A stretch of DNA of 64,000 bases from DASPSM01 sp963800135 (GTDB lineage: Bacteria > Planctomycetota > Planctomycetia > Planctomycetales > Planctomycetaceae), in the NCBI GenBank assembly GCA_963800135.1, contig CAWCZR010000010.1:310001-374000 (forward strand), given 5' to 3'. This document shows, one piece after another, positions 34,406 to 42,913 of the stretch (positions are counted from its first letter, which is position 1; every line of letters starts with the position of its first letter). The notes below the pieces were generated by a model. That model saw only the letters and a list, made by a program, of their open reading frames with translations, did no database searches and had not been told where the DNA came from. A program made the translations under genes and the position numbers.

Positions 34406-36427
34406 TCACTCGTCCACGAGGTCACGGATCGCCCCGACGATCGCGGCGACGTTGGGCACAACGGCCGCCTCGAGCGGCGGGCTGTAAGGGGTCGGCGTGT
34501 GGACGCCGTTGAGCCGACGGATCGGCGCGTCCAAGTCGTCAAATCCCCGATCGGCGATTTGTGCGGCAATCTCCGCGCCAACTCCGAACGGCGAGAAGGC
34601 TTCGTCCACGATCAAGAGCCGCCCGGTCTTGGCGACCGAGGCCAGAACGGTGTCGATATCGAGCGGAGCGATGGTCCGCGGATCGATGACTTCGACCGAG
34701 ATCCCCTCGCCGGCCAGCGTTTCGGCCGCCTTGAGCGCGTGCTGAGCCATCAGGGCCAAGGCGACCACGGTCACATCCTGACCCGTCCGCAGCACGCGGG
34801 CCTGGCCAAAGGGAATTTCGTAATCGCCCTCCGGCACGGGGCCTTTCACCGTTAACAGCTCGCGGTGTTCGAGGAACATGACTGGGTCGTCCGAGCGCAG
34901 GGCGTGCGTCAAGAGGCCCTTGGCGTCTGCCGGCGTCGAAGGGAGCACCACCCGCAAACCGGGGAAGTGGGCGTAGAGGGGATAATAATTGCCCGAGTGA
35001 TGAGTGGCCGCCGAGTGGCCGATGCCGACGCAGCCACGCAGCAGGATGGGCATCCGCAGGCGGCCGCTGCTCATGTACTGCATCTTGGCGATCTGGTTGA
35101 GGATCTCCCCGACGGCGTCGAGGATGAAGTCGGCAAACATGAAGTCGATGACGGGTCGCGTGCCGACCATTGCCGCGCCGCCGCCCAGGCCGACAAATCC
35201 CCGCTCGCAGATCGGCGTATCGCACAGACGATCGGCCCCGTAGCGATCGTACAGGCCGAACGTCGTGCGGAAGTTGCCCCCCCGTTTGCCAATGCCCTCG
35301 CCCATGACAAAGATCTTCGAGTCGGCCTCCATCGCGGACGAGAGGGCCTCGAGCGTCGCCTGCATCCAGTTGGCGGAACGTTCAGTCTCCGGCACGTGCC
35401 CGCTGGCCGCTGAGCCGGCGACCGGTTTTGGCGGACTGTAGACGTGCTCGGCCGCGGTGGCCGGCTCGGGCCACGGGCTGGCCTCGGCAAAGCGGACCGC
35501 CTCGGCAGTCGTCTCGGCGATTTCGGCATTGATGGCGGCGAGCTGCCCGGCATTTGCCTGGCCCTCCTCGCACATGGTGCGACCGAGGCGGACGATTGGG
35601 CAACGTCCCTTCCAGCCGTCGACTTCTTCCCGCGTGCGATAGCCGAAGTCGCCCATTCCCTCCGCGTGGGGCCGCGTGCGATATGTTTTGCATTCCAAGA
35701 GCGTCGCCCCCTGGCCGGAGCGGGCCCGGGCGACCGCATCACTCGCCGCGTCGAAGACCGCCAGCACGTCGTTGCCGTCGACTTCGATCCCGGCCAGACC
35801 GTACGCGGAGGCGCGGCCGGCCACGCTGACGTTTCCGCTCGAGTAGCTGAAGGTGACCTCGGTCGCGTACTGGTTGTTTTCGCAGACAAACAAAACTGGC
35901 AGCTTCCAGATGGCGGCCATGTTGAGGCCCTCGTGGAAGGCCCCGTTGTTCACCGCCCCGTCGCCGAAGAACGCGACGGCCACCCGGTCGCACTTGAGGA
36001 TCTTGAAGCCGTAGCCCGCGCCGGTCGCCTGGAGAATAGACGGCCCGACGATGCCGCTGGTTCCCATCATGCCGACTTCCGGGGAGAACAGGTGCATGCT
36101 GCCGCCCCGACCCCGGGAGCAGCCGGTCGAACGGCCGAACAGTTCGGCGGTCAGTTGGCGGGGCTCCAGACCCTTGGCCAGCGCGTGGCCGTGCCCGCGG
36201 TGGGTGCTGAAGACGACGTCGTCATTCCGCAGATGGGCACAGACGCCGGCCGCGATCGCCTCCTGGCCAACATAGGTGTGGCAGGCCCCGTGCACCAGGC
36301 CCCGCTGATGGCAGCGGGCCAACTCCTCTTCGCAGAGGCGGATCGTCTGCATCGTGCGGTAAAGACGCAGCCGCGATTGAGTTTGCGCACGGGCCTCGGG
36401 GGCCTGGGGATCGATTCGGGTCGCCAT
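34406..36427 (-). CDS. 2-oxoacid dehydrogenase E1, fused alpha and beta subunits
   Basis: 673 residues. The N-terminal half is E1-alpha with the thiamine diphosphate motif from GDGAVNNG (~155) to CENNQYA (~184). The C-terminal half (~345-673) is E1-beta (FVMGEGIGKRGG, HSGNYYPLYAHFPGLRVVLP, DPRTIAPLDIDT). It decarboxylates a 2-oxoacid and passes the acyl group to E2. Whether the substrate is pyruvate, acetoin or a branched-chain oxoacid is not decided by the sequence. The ATG at 36427 follows AGGA by a few bases; a longer frame to 36574 has random-looking sequence and is not used. E3 is not in the window. Confidence 0.9.
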   Translation of the reverse strand: MATRIDPQAPEARAQTQSRLRLYRTMQTIRLCEEELARCHQRGLVHGACHTYVGQEAIAAGVCAHLRNDDVVFSTHRGHGHALAKGLEPRQLTAELFGRSTGCSRGRGGSMHLFSPEVGMMGTSGIVGPSILQATGAGYGFKILKCDRVAVAFFGDGAVNNGAFHEGLNMAAIWKLPVLFVCENNQYATEVTFSYSSGNVSVAGRASAYGLAGIEVDGNDVLAVFDAASDAVARARSGQGATLLECKTYRTRPHAEGMGDFGYRTREEVDGWKGRCPIVRLGRTMCEEGQANAGQLAAINAEIAETTAEAVRFAEASPWPEPATAAEHVYSPPKPVAGSAASGHVPETERSANWMQATLEALSSAMEADSKIFVMGEGIGKRGGNFRTTFGLYDRYGADRLCDTPICERGFVGLGGGAAMVGTRPVIDFMFADFILDAVGEILNQIAKMQYMSSGRLRMPILLRGCVGIGHSAATHHSGNYYPLYAHFPGLRVVLPSTPADAKGLLTHALRSDDPVMFLEHRELLTVKGPVPEGDYEIPFGQARVLRTGQDVTVVALALMAQHALKAAETLAGEGISVEVIDPRTIAPLDIDTVLASVAKTGRLLIVDEAFSPFGVGAEIAAQIADRGFDDLDAPIRRLNGVHTPTPYSPPLEAAVVPNVAAIVGAIRDLVDE

Positions 36428-36594
36428 GAGAATCCTGCCGACGGGAAAGTGGGAGCTCGTAACCTTCGAGCCTCTTTTGCAGGATAATCGTAGCGGCGGG
36501 ATGACGTAAGAGTCGATCGGATCCCGGAACGGCCAGGGCAGGGACTCAGCGGCGGATTCAGCGCGGTTCGGCAACCCGAACAGGCGATGCCGGC

Positions 36595-36972
36595 TCAGCC
36601 TTCCCGCAGCAGCCGGCGGCGGCGGGCCCGGGTGGCGCGGTACATCGTCCGCTCACCGTCTTCCGCCTCGACGAAGAAGTTCCCTGCCAACAGCCGGTAG
36701 AAGAGCAGGATAATGAAGGCTCCGCCGGTCCCCGCAGCGAAGCCGGGCAGGCTGATCGGCATGATCCGCTGGCCGTGACAGAAGAACGCGATCACGCCGC
36801 AACCCAGTACCGACCCGACGATTCCCATCAGCGTGGTGCCCAGGGCGCCGCCCGGATCGCGGCCGGGCATGATCGCCTTGGCGGCCAGGCCGACGAGTGT
36901 GCCGAAGCCAACCCACAGCAGGACTTCGTGGCCGGCCTGCTGCAGAATCAGCGTGATCTGGGGCGTGGTCAT
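36595..36972 (-). CDS. GlsB/YeaQ/YmgE-type small membrane protein
   Basis: 125 residues from ATG 36972. Three hydrophobic helices with the Gly-rich family pattern GFGTLVGLAAKAIMPGRDPG, then GALGTTLMGIVGSVLG, followed by a polar basic C-terminus (RATRARRRRLL). The family (transglycosylase-associated protein, Pfam) is widespread and stress-linked, with no known biochemical role. A longer frame to 37074 adds non-membrane sequence without a clear start. It lies upstream of the E1 gene on the same strand, 167 bp away. Confidence 0.8.
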   Translation of the reverse strand: MTTPQITLILQQAGHEVLLWVGFGTLVGLAAKAIMPGRDPGGALGTTLMGIVGSVLGCGVIAFFCHGQRIMPISLPGFAAGTGGAFIILLFYRLLAGNFFVEAEDGERTMYRATRARRRRLLREG

Positions 36973-37200
36973 CCGTGACGCCGGGACCTGAGACAGGGAC
37001 CAATCGGGGAAAGCCGCTTTATCGTTATCGTCGCCGATCGGCCGACCCCTCCACCGGTTTTCCCGACCAATCACCGGCCGCGCGGGCTAGGGACCGACAG
37101 ACGACAATTTGAGTGTGGAGGTTTGGGAGGTCTGCAAAAAAACGACGGCCGGCCGCGCCACCGGATTTCGGATGTCCTCACCGCCGCCGAACGCGTCCGC

Positions 37201-37253
37201 GCAAAACAGCCGGCCAAGCCCGGTGCCGCAAGGGTGCGGGGGACTTGGCCGGC
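37201..37253 (-). terminator. Intrinsic-type terminator after the thioredoxin-like gene
   Basis: Inverted arms GCCGGCCAAG (37209-37218) and CTTGGCCGGC (37244-37253) form a 10-bp perfect stem. On the minus strand the hairpin is followed by TGTTTTGC. It lies 45 bp beyond the stop of the minus-strand gene at 37298. The T-tract is short, so efficiency is uncertain. Confidence 0.55.
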
Positions 37254-37297
37254 CGAAGAAGGGAGGGCACCGTCGCGGAGTCAGTGCCCCGCCGGCG

Positions 37298-37825
37298 CTA
37301 TTGCTGCCGGTACTGCTGGCAATAGGGGCAGGAGTTTTGGACGGGCATGCGAGTCACAGGCTGAGCGTTCTGGAACGACGTGAGAATGGTGTCCCACATC
37401 TGGCCATAGAGCGATTCACTGGTCTGATAGACCTGAAACGCCTGCTCGTTGTCGATGATGGTAACGTGGGGAAGTTGGGGTGAGCCGAACAGCTCGTTGA
37501 CCTTCTTCCCGTGGGGAGTCGACGTGTCGATCACGGTGACCACATAGTTCTGCAACAGGTCCCGCCGGACGCGCGTCTTCTGCACGTCGTCGAGCGAGAT
37601 CAATGCGACCTTCGCGCCCTTCGCCGGATTCAGGATCACCAGCATGGGCTTCTTTGCCTGTTTGGCAGCGCGGTAGGCCTTGGTGTAGTTGTCGTACGAG
37701 GTCGGAGCGACTTGGGCGTCCGCCGACGGCGTGTTGTTCGTAGCTGCCACGAACTTGTCACTTACCGCCGCTTGAGCAAACAGTAGAAGGGCGAAACCAA
37801 AGGACATGACACTTCCTTTCTTCAT
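37298..37825 (-). CDS. Secreted thioredoxin-like protein with C-terminal CxxC
   Basis: 175 residues. The Lys-rich start (MKKGSVM) plus hydrophobic SFGFALLLFAQAAVS forms a signal peptide. The body has thioredoxin-fold-like strands (KPMLVILNPAKGAKVALISL, NYVVTVIDTSTPHG, LPHVTIIDN with a cis-Pro-type position), but no CxxC at the usual place. A CPYC pair lies instead at the very C-terminus (SCPYCQQYRQQ). It may be a periplasmic or cell-surface binding protein rather than an oxidoreductase. An alternative ATG at 37807 has the better ribosome-binding site (AAGGA), but would lose the basic n-region. Monocistronic. Confidence 0.7.
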   Translation of the reverse strand: MKKGSVMSFGFALLLFAQAAVSDKFVAATNNTPSADAQVAPTSYDNYTKAYRAAKQAKKPMLVILNPAKGAKVALISLDDVQKTRVRRDLLQNYVVTVIDTSTPHGKKVNELFGSPQLPHVTIIDNEQAFQVYQTSESLYGQMWDTILTSFQNAQPVTRMPVQNSCPYCQQYRQQ

Positions 37826-38082
37826 CCATTCGAGACTCGGTCATCCAGGACCGCACCAGGCATCTCTGCCAGGTTCCAACGGCCCCCGTCCATTCCGCGA
37901 AGGCTCCACTGTGGCGGCCCGCAAACTCATGGTCAAGTTTCCCGAGGGATAAAGTTGGCAATCTCCAGCTACAATTCCCATATCTCCTAAATTGTCAGTT
38001 TGCAGAAAATTTCGGCGCAATAGGCGCCGCGAGTTGACAGCGAAAACGAGCTTCGCTCAACGTCGGCGACGTCAATTTTGGA

Positions 38083-38733
38083 TCAACCGGGCAACAGGCG
38101 CAGGATTTTCGGGTCGTCGAGTCGCTCGGCAATGAACGTCGCCGCGGTGAAGTCGTGAGAGCGGCTGTGCTCGTGCGGAATCGAAACGGCCACGGCCCCG
38201 GCGGCGGCGGCCGAGCGGATCCCATTCTCGCTATCTTCCAGCACCAGCATCTCGCCCGGCTCAACCCCCAACCGGCCGGCCGCCTTGAGGTAAATCTCCG
38301 GATGGGGTTTTCCCTCGACGACGTCTTCGGACGTCAGCAAGAGATCGAACCGCTCCACCAGCTCAAACTTGCGCAGCACCGACTCGATGTAATGCCGCCG
38401 CGACGACGTCGCCACTCCCTTGGGAACCGCCCGCTCGTCCAACTGCGAAAGCAGCTCGAACAAGCCGGGCATCGGGGCGACGTGCTTCCATAGCAGGTCC
38501 TGAAAGATGGCCCGCTCCTCGGCCCGCAGGTCGGCCGGCGACTCGGTCAGTCCCAGGGCGGCGATCATCAGGGGAAAGGCCTCGTCCGACCGCCGGCCCA
38601 TCATCAGGCTCAAGAGCTCGGGCGTCATCTCTTTGCCCCGTCGACGCAACAGCTCGCGGCCGGAGCGGTTAAAAATGTCCTCCGTATTAAACATCAGGCC
38701 GTCGAAGTCGAAGACGACCGCTTTGATCACCAT
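38083..38733 (-). CDS. HAD-superfamily hydrolase, beta-phosphoglucomutase-like subgroup
   Basis: 216 residues. HAD motif I is VVFDFDGLMFNTE (nucleophile Asp and acid Asp), motif II VATSSRRH, motif III Lys in EGKPHPEIY and motif IV LVLEDSENGI; a helical cap lies at about 16-85. It is probably a cytoplasmic sugar-phosphate phosphatase or phosphomutase; the substrate is unknown. It lies 57 bp downstream of glcF on... the same minus strand order being glcF then HAD, so the pair could be co-transcribed. A GlcF partner of phosphoglycolate phosphatase type would make metabolic sense, but that is inference. Confidence 0.88.
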   Translation of the reverse strand: MVIKAVVFDFDGLMFNTEDIFNRSGRELLRRRGKEMTPELLSLMMGRRSDEAFPLMIAALGLTESPADLRAEERAIFQDLLWKHVAPMPGLFELLSQLDERAVPKGVATSSRRHYIESVLRKFELVERFDLLLTSEDVVEGKPHPEIYLKAAGRLGVEPGEMLVLEDSENGIRSAAAAGAVAVSIPHEHSRSHDFTAATFIAERLDDPKILRLLPG

Positions 38734-38790
38734 CGCCGGGCACCCCGCATCGAATTCGCTCCCTCGCTGTCGTGTTTAAGGGTGGATTGT

Positions 38791-40287
38791 CTAAGGGCGT
38801 CTGGGTGGCGGGGCATTGCGGTAGCTCAGGTCCAAAAGGTCCATCGGGTGGGCCACCCAGATCGGCGACCTCGCCCGCCGCAGGGCTGCCTGGATCTGCA
38901 GCGAGCACCCGGCATTCGCCGTGATGACCACCTGCGGTTCGCAGGCGAGAATGTTCCGTAGCTTCCGTTGCGAAAGCCGCTCGGACATTTCGGGTTCCGT
39001 CAGGTTGTAACTGCCAGCCGCCCCGCAGCAGACCTCCGACTCGGCCAACGGCACCAGCTCCAACCCGGGAACCAGTGACAACAAACTGCGCGGCTGTTCG
39101 CGCACCCGCTGGGCATGCACCAGGTGGCAGGCGTCGTGATAAACGGCCCGCAGCCGAATTTCGCCCCGCGGCGGCACCGGCCCCAGCTCGGCAAGAAACT
39201 CGGAGACGTCCCGCACCTTGGCGGCGAACTCACCCAGTGCCGCTCCCGTCTGGCTGCCACTCTGGGTGGCACTGGCGGCTCGTCCGCCAGTGGTCTTTCT
39301 GTCCGCCGCTCCACCGCCCGACGACCGAGCCGCCTCCTCCGCAATGTGCCCATAGTCTTTCAGCATCGAGCCGCAGCCGGCGACATTGATGATCACGGCA
39401 TCCAGGCTGGCCACGTCAAAGGCAGCCGCGTTCTGGGAGGCAAACTCCAGGGCCGGACCGGCGGCCCCGTTGTGGTAATGGATGGCTCCGCAGCACTTCT
39501 GATTTTTGGGGACGATGACGTCGCAGCCGTTGGCCTGCAGCACCCGGGCCGTCGCCCAATTCGTTTGCGGGAACATGGCTTGCGCCACGCAGCCGGCGAA
39601 CAGCCCGACGCGAGCCCGACGCCGACCGATGGCCGGCAACAAGGTCGGCATGACCGGGGCCGACGGCTGCAGGCGGGGCAGCTGGTCGTACATCCGCCGC
39701 ACGAAACCGGGCAACAGCCGTGGCAAGCCACTGCGATCGACGACCCGATCCAGTCCCGTCCGCTGCAGCCAGCGGGCCGGAGCCAGGGCCGCCTTCATCC
39801 GGCCGGGGTAGGGGAACAGCCGGCACATCAAAGTCCGCTCGATCCACCCGTTGCCGGCACTCGGCCTCGTGGGTCCGGCTCCGCCGCTCGCCGACTTCTG
39901 GTGCTCTTCCCGCCGCATGTCGACCCGGAAGGGCTCGATCAGCCGGCCATACTGCACGCCGGAAGGGCAGGCCGTTTCACAGCTTCGGCAATCGAGGCAG
40001 AGGTCGAGGTGCCGCTTGACGCTGTCGTTCAGCTCAAGCCGGCCATCGGTCACCGCCCGCATCAAGTAGATGCGGCCGCGGGGACTGTCGTTCTCGTTGC
40101 CGGTCTCCAGGTAAGTCGGGCAAGCCGACGTGCACAGGCCGCAGTGAACGCAGTCCAAAAACCGCCCGTAATCGATGTCGCCACCGACCCGGTGCGGCAC
40201 GGCAGCCGTTGAGGGGGCCGGCGTCGACTGGCTCCCAGCAGGACCGGCGGCCGAGGCAGGAGATTTTTCGAGAGGTGAGTCAGGCAT
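38791..40287 (-). CDS. glcF: Glycolate oxidase iron-sulfur subunit (GlcF-like)
   Basis: About 498 residues. Two 4Fe-4S motifs (CVHCGLCTSACP, CLDCRSCETACP) are followed by two CCG-type domains (VGLFAGCVAQAMFP ... KCCGAIHYHNG; CHLVHAQRVREQP ... EVCCGAAGSYNL). It passes electrons from a flavin 2-hydroxyacid oxidase (GlcD/E) to the quinone pool; those partners are not in the window. A ~25-residue Gly/Ala/Ser/Thr-rich insert between the CCG domains is encoded by a palindromic repeat at 39255-39292. I start at ATG 40287 rather than 40332 because a perfect TATAAT lies on the minus strand at 40318-40313, leaving a ~20-nt leader. Confidence 0.88.
   Translation of the reverse strand: MPDSPLEKSPASAAGPAGSQSTPAPSTAAVPHRVGGDIDYGRFLDCVHCGLCTSACPTYLETGNENDSPRGRIYLMRAVTDGRLELNDSVKRHLDLCLDCRSCETACPSGVQYGRLIEPFRVDMRREEHQKSASGGAGPTRPSAGNGWIERTLMCRLFPYPGRMKAALAPARWLQRTGLDRVVDRSGLPRLLPGFVRRMYDQLPRLQPSAPVMPTLLPAIGRRRARVGLFAGCVAQAMFPQTNWATARVLQANGCDVIVPKNQKCCGAIHYHNGAAGPALEFASQNAAAFDVASLDAVIINVAGCGSMLKDYGHIAEEAARSSGGGAADRKTTGGRAASATQSGSQTGAALGEFAAKVRDVSEFLAELGPVPPRGEIRLRAVYHDACHLVHAQRVREQPRSLLSLVPGLELVPLAESEVCCGAAGSYNLTEPEMSERLSQRKLRNILACEPQVVITANAGCSLQIQAALRRARSPIWVAHPMDLLDLSYRNAPPPRRP
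39255..39292. repeat. Palindromic repeat embedded in glcF
   Basis: Two adjacent hairpins: TGCCAC (39255-39260) with GTGGCA (39266-39271), and CACTGGCGG (39270-39278) with CCGCCAGTG (39284-39292, loop CTCGT). The sequence is read through in frame and encodes low-complexity residues in a place where the family normally has a domain linker. It looks like a small REP-type insertion tolerated inside a gene. Confidence 0.6.
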
Positions 40288-40312
40288 TCCGAAGTTCGAT
40301 GGTTGGGTCTCG

Positions 40313-40318
40313 ATTATA
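40313..40318 (-). promoter_or_regulatory. -10 box of the glcF promoter
   Basis: The minus strand reads TATAAT here, a perfect -10 hexamer. A weak -35-like TGACGA lies 17 bp upstream on that strand. The expected transcription start is near 40306, 20 nt before ATG 40287. Confidence 0.5.
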
Positions 40319-40365
40319 GTGCCGCCCCACAAAATTCGTCACGACGCCCGCCCACAATTCGCGAG

Positions 40366-41130
40366 TTACCGTCCCGGGGTGGCCGGGGGCGGCGTCCTCG
40401 CCGCGCCATACAAGAGGAGCGTGGCGCTTTGGAGCAAGAGGGGGATGACGCTCGCGAAGCGTCGGATGCCAATGATTGCTTTGACCAGGCTGCGGTCAGC
40501 ATGCTTCCAGACGGTGGCGACTAACAGCCAGTGCTGAACCATCACGGCCAGCAAACGTGCGAACACCTCAGCCGCTTGGCGGACCGGCTGCTGACTGGTG
40601 ACTTCGTCAACCAGGCCGTGCGACTTCCAGAGCTTGAACAGGAGTTCGATTTGCCAGCGTGCCCGATAGAGCACCACGGCTTCGCGCAGCGTCAATCGCT
40701 CCGGCTCCACATTCGTCACGAAAACGGGCCATTGACACCAGTCCAGGCGATCACGACTGGGCGTTCGTCCCTTCCGGCAAGCGTCTCGGATGCAACGATT
40801 GCCGTCGTCTCGCGACAAACATGCTCGCAACCCGGTGCGCCGCTCGCCCCGAGGGGCGAAAATTCGCCCGATCTCCAATGGGAGTCGCGGCGGAATACGC
40901 GTGTCGCGCGCTCTACGCGAATCGCGTTCCGATTTCGCGGATTTTGACGAGCCGACCGCATCGGCGTCGCGCGCGGACAGAAAGTTCCGTCCGTTGCGAC
41001 CGTCACAGCTTTCCAAAAACTCGACGCCCCAGGCGCTTGCGCGCTCGCGCGTTGGCAAACGCTGAGGGTTTTGCTGCCGATGCCGGGCGAAGGGTAAATG
41101 AGTTCCGCCCGGTCCCCGATTTTGACGCAA
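40366..41130 (-). pseudogene. Degenerate IS4-family transposase (C-terminal remnant)
   Basis: The frame carries the IS4 YREK signature exactly: YRARWQIELLFKLWK has Y-x2-R-x3-E-x6-K. The flanking VFVTNVEPERLTLREAVVL and SLVKAIIGIRRFASVIPLLL also match the C-terminal part of IS4-type DDE transposases. Upstream of about 40800-41000 the translation loses family character, the first DDE aspartates are not recognisable, and the C-terminus ends early, so this is a relic. No terminal inverted repeats were found. It separates glcF from the YTV-type gene. Confidence 0.7.
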
Positions 41131-41334
41131 GATTCCTAGATCACGTGTCCTATGCTTGGCAGGATGGGAGTTCGCGAGAATCGTTTCGATTGGCCCCGAT
41201 TTTCACGCCCGCAATTCCTTTGCATTTGGCTACGGGCGTGCTGAGAATGGAAGGCGATCTGCTCATGACGGCAGATGGGATTGGGGCAGCGAGTCCGTCA
41301 TAATTTTGCGCAGCAGATTCTGGAGAACGCATTC

Positions 41335-42747
41335 ATGAGACGCATCGGGGTTCTTACGTTGCTGGCCGTCGCGCTTTGTGCCGCAAATAGCGCGCAAGCC
41401 AGTTACTACTGCGGAGCCTGCAGCTACAGCTGTTGTCCGCCCGTCTGCTGTCAGCCGACGGCGTGTTATACGTCCTGCAAGGTCGAGCGGCAGACCTGCT
41501 ACCAAACGGTGTACGACTCGGTCTGCGAACCGCAGCAGTACACGGTGAACCGGATCGAGTACGAAACCGTGCTCGACCGTCATCAGGAGACGTGTTACCG
41601 CACCGTGATGGAGACTCGCTATCGCGACGACCATTACACGGTCTGCAAGCCGATCTGTGAGACGGCCTGCCGCGAAGAGCGCTACACGGTGCAGAAGCCG
41701 ATCGTGGAGACCTCGTATCGCGAGTGTCACTACACGGTGCAGAAGCCGGTGTGGACGACCGAAGAACGCGAGTGCCGGCGGCTCGTCTATAAGCCGGTGG
41801 TCGAAACGGTCGAGCAGCAAGTGCAACGCTGCGTGATGGACCGCGTCGTCGAGACGGTCAACACCGAGCGCTGCTGCACGGTGATGCGTCCCGTGACGAC
41901 TTACAACACGGTTCAGCGCGATTGCGGCACCTGGCAAACCGTGACCGACTATCATCCCGGTCCGGTCGTGCTCCGCACGTATTGTGATCCGTGTTGCGGG
42001 CCGCGGACCTGCCCCGTGCAGTGCCCGGGCTTCACCACGTGCCGCCGCGTCTGGTGCCCGCGGGTCGTCTGTGAACAAGTCCCGTGCACGACGTACCGCT
42101 GTGAAGTGGTGCGGCAGCAAGTTCCGGTGCAAGTCTGCCGGATGGTGCCGCGGACTATTTGCGAAAAGATTCCGGTGCAAGTTTGCCGCACCGTCTGCCA
42201 GGAAGTCGTCGAGAAGTATCCGGTCCGCCGCTGCAACTACGTCTGCGAGCAGATGACGCAGCGGATTCCGGTGCAGACCTGCCGGATGGTGTGCGAAGAG
42301 CACACTCGCCAGGTGCCGGTGACGACGTATCGCATGGTGCAGGAACCCCGCACGTGCCGCGTGGCCTACTGTGTGCCGACGCAGGTGCCCTACACGGTCG
42401 AGCGGTGCGTCCCGCGCTGCGTGTGCAAGACGGTGCCCGTGACCTGCACGCGGCTGGTGTCCAAGTGCGTGCCGCGACAAGTTGCCTACGAGGTGTGCCG
42501 GATGGTCCCGTTGACAGTCTGTGCCCAGCCGGACTGCCCGTCGTGCGCGGTGGGCGGTTGCACGACCTGCGGCGCAACGGCGCCGGCCGGTCCGATCAAG
42601 CCGCAGGCTGAGGTGCCTCAGCCGCAGGACACGCGGAAGCCGCCGATGCAGGTGATTCCTCCGGCCAGCCCGCCGGCCGCTCACGAGCCGGGAGCGAACG
42701 AAGGTTCACCCGCGACCCAGCCGTCGACGGGCGGCCCAAAGGTTTGA
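41335..42747 (+). CDS. Cysteine-rich YTV-motif repeat protein, secreted
   Basis: 470 residues. The signal peptide RRIGVLTLLAVALCAANSAQA is followed by a Cys-rich start (SYYCGACSYSCCPPVCC), then a long array of ~12-16-residue units with Tyr-Thr-Val, Cys and basic residues, such as QQYTVNRIEYETV, EERYTVQKPIVETSY, ECHYTVQKPVW, VPVQVCRMVPRTICE and VPVTTYRMVQEPRTC. A Pro/Ala/Gln-rich tail ends the protein. This resembles the YTV-motif proteins described from Rhodopirellula, thought to be cross-linked proteinaceous wall or surface material; disulfide cross-linking is a natural inference from several dozen Cys. Start ATG 41335 follows GGAG; an upstream in-frame ATG at 41275 lacks a signal-peptide start. 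A good terminator follows. Confidence 0.85.
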   Translation: MRRIGVLTLLAVALCAANSAQASYYCGACSYSCCPPVCCQPTACYTSCKVERQTCYQTVYDSVCEPQQYTVNRIEYETVLDRHQETCYRTVMETRYRDDHYTVCKPICETACREERYTVQKPIVETSYRECHYTVQKPVWTTEERECRRLVYKPVVETVEQQVQRCVMDRVVETVNTERCCTVMRPVTTYNTVQRDCGTWQTVTDYHPGPVVLRTYCDPCCGPRTCPVQCPGFTTCRRVWCPRVVCEQVPCTTYRCEVVRQQVPVQVCRMVPRTICEKIPVQVCRTVCQEVVEKYPVRRCNYVCEQMTQRIPVQTCRMVCEEHTRQVPVTTYRMVQEPRTCRVAYCVPTQVPYTVERCVPRCVCKTVPVTCTRLVSKCVPRQVAYEVCRMVPLTVCAQPDCPSCAVGGCTTCGATAPAGPIKPQAEVPQPQDTRKPPMQVIPPASPPAAHEPGANEGSPATQPSTGGPKV

Positions 42748-42807
42748 TCGCCTCGCCCGTGTTCGTCATGAGAACACGGTTTTAATCTGACTCCGAATTT
42801 GCAAAAG

Positions 42808-42837
42808 ACGCGTCTGGTTTTCCGGGCGCGTTTTTTT
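42808..42837 (+). terminator. Rho-independent terminator of the YTV-protein gene
   Basis: A 10-bp stem with two G-T wobble pairs forms from ACGCGTCTGG (42808-42817) and CCGGGCGCGT (42822-42831) around a TTTT loop, followed by seven T residues (42831-42837). It lies 60 bp after the stop codon. Confidence 0.85.
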
Positions 42838-42913
42838 AATTGGCCGCGCTGGGGATGGCCGCACGGACATCCGTCAATTCGACGCGACCGCGGGCTGCGA
42901 CTAACATGGTCGC

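Noticed and set aside
33425..34855. Plus-strand 476-codon open frame over the E2 and E1 genes
   Set aside because: It is antisense to clear E1/E2 coding sequence and its Gly/Ser/Val repeats are the mirror of the Pro-rich linker.
41263..42684. Minus-strand 473-codon His/Arg-rich frame opposite the YTV-type gene
   Set aside because: Its repeats mirror the YTV repeats, and it lacks a start signal; the plus strand has signal peptide, ribosome site and terminator.
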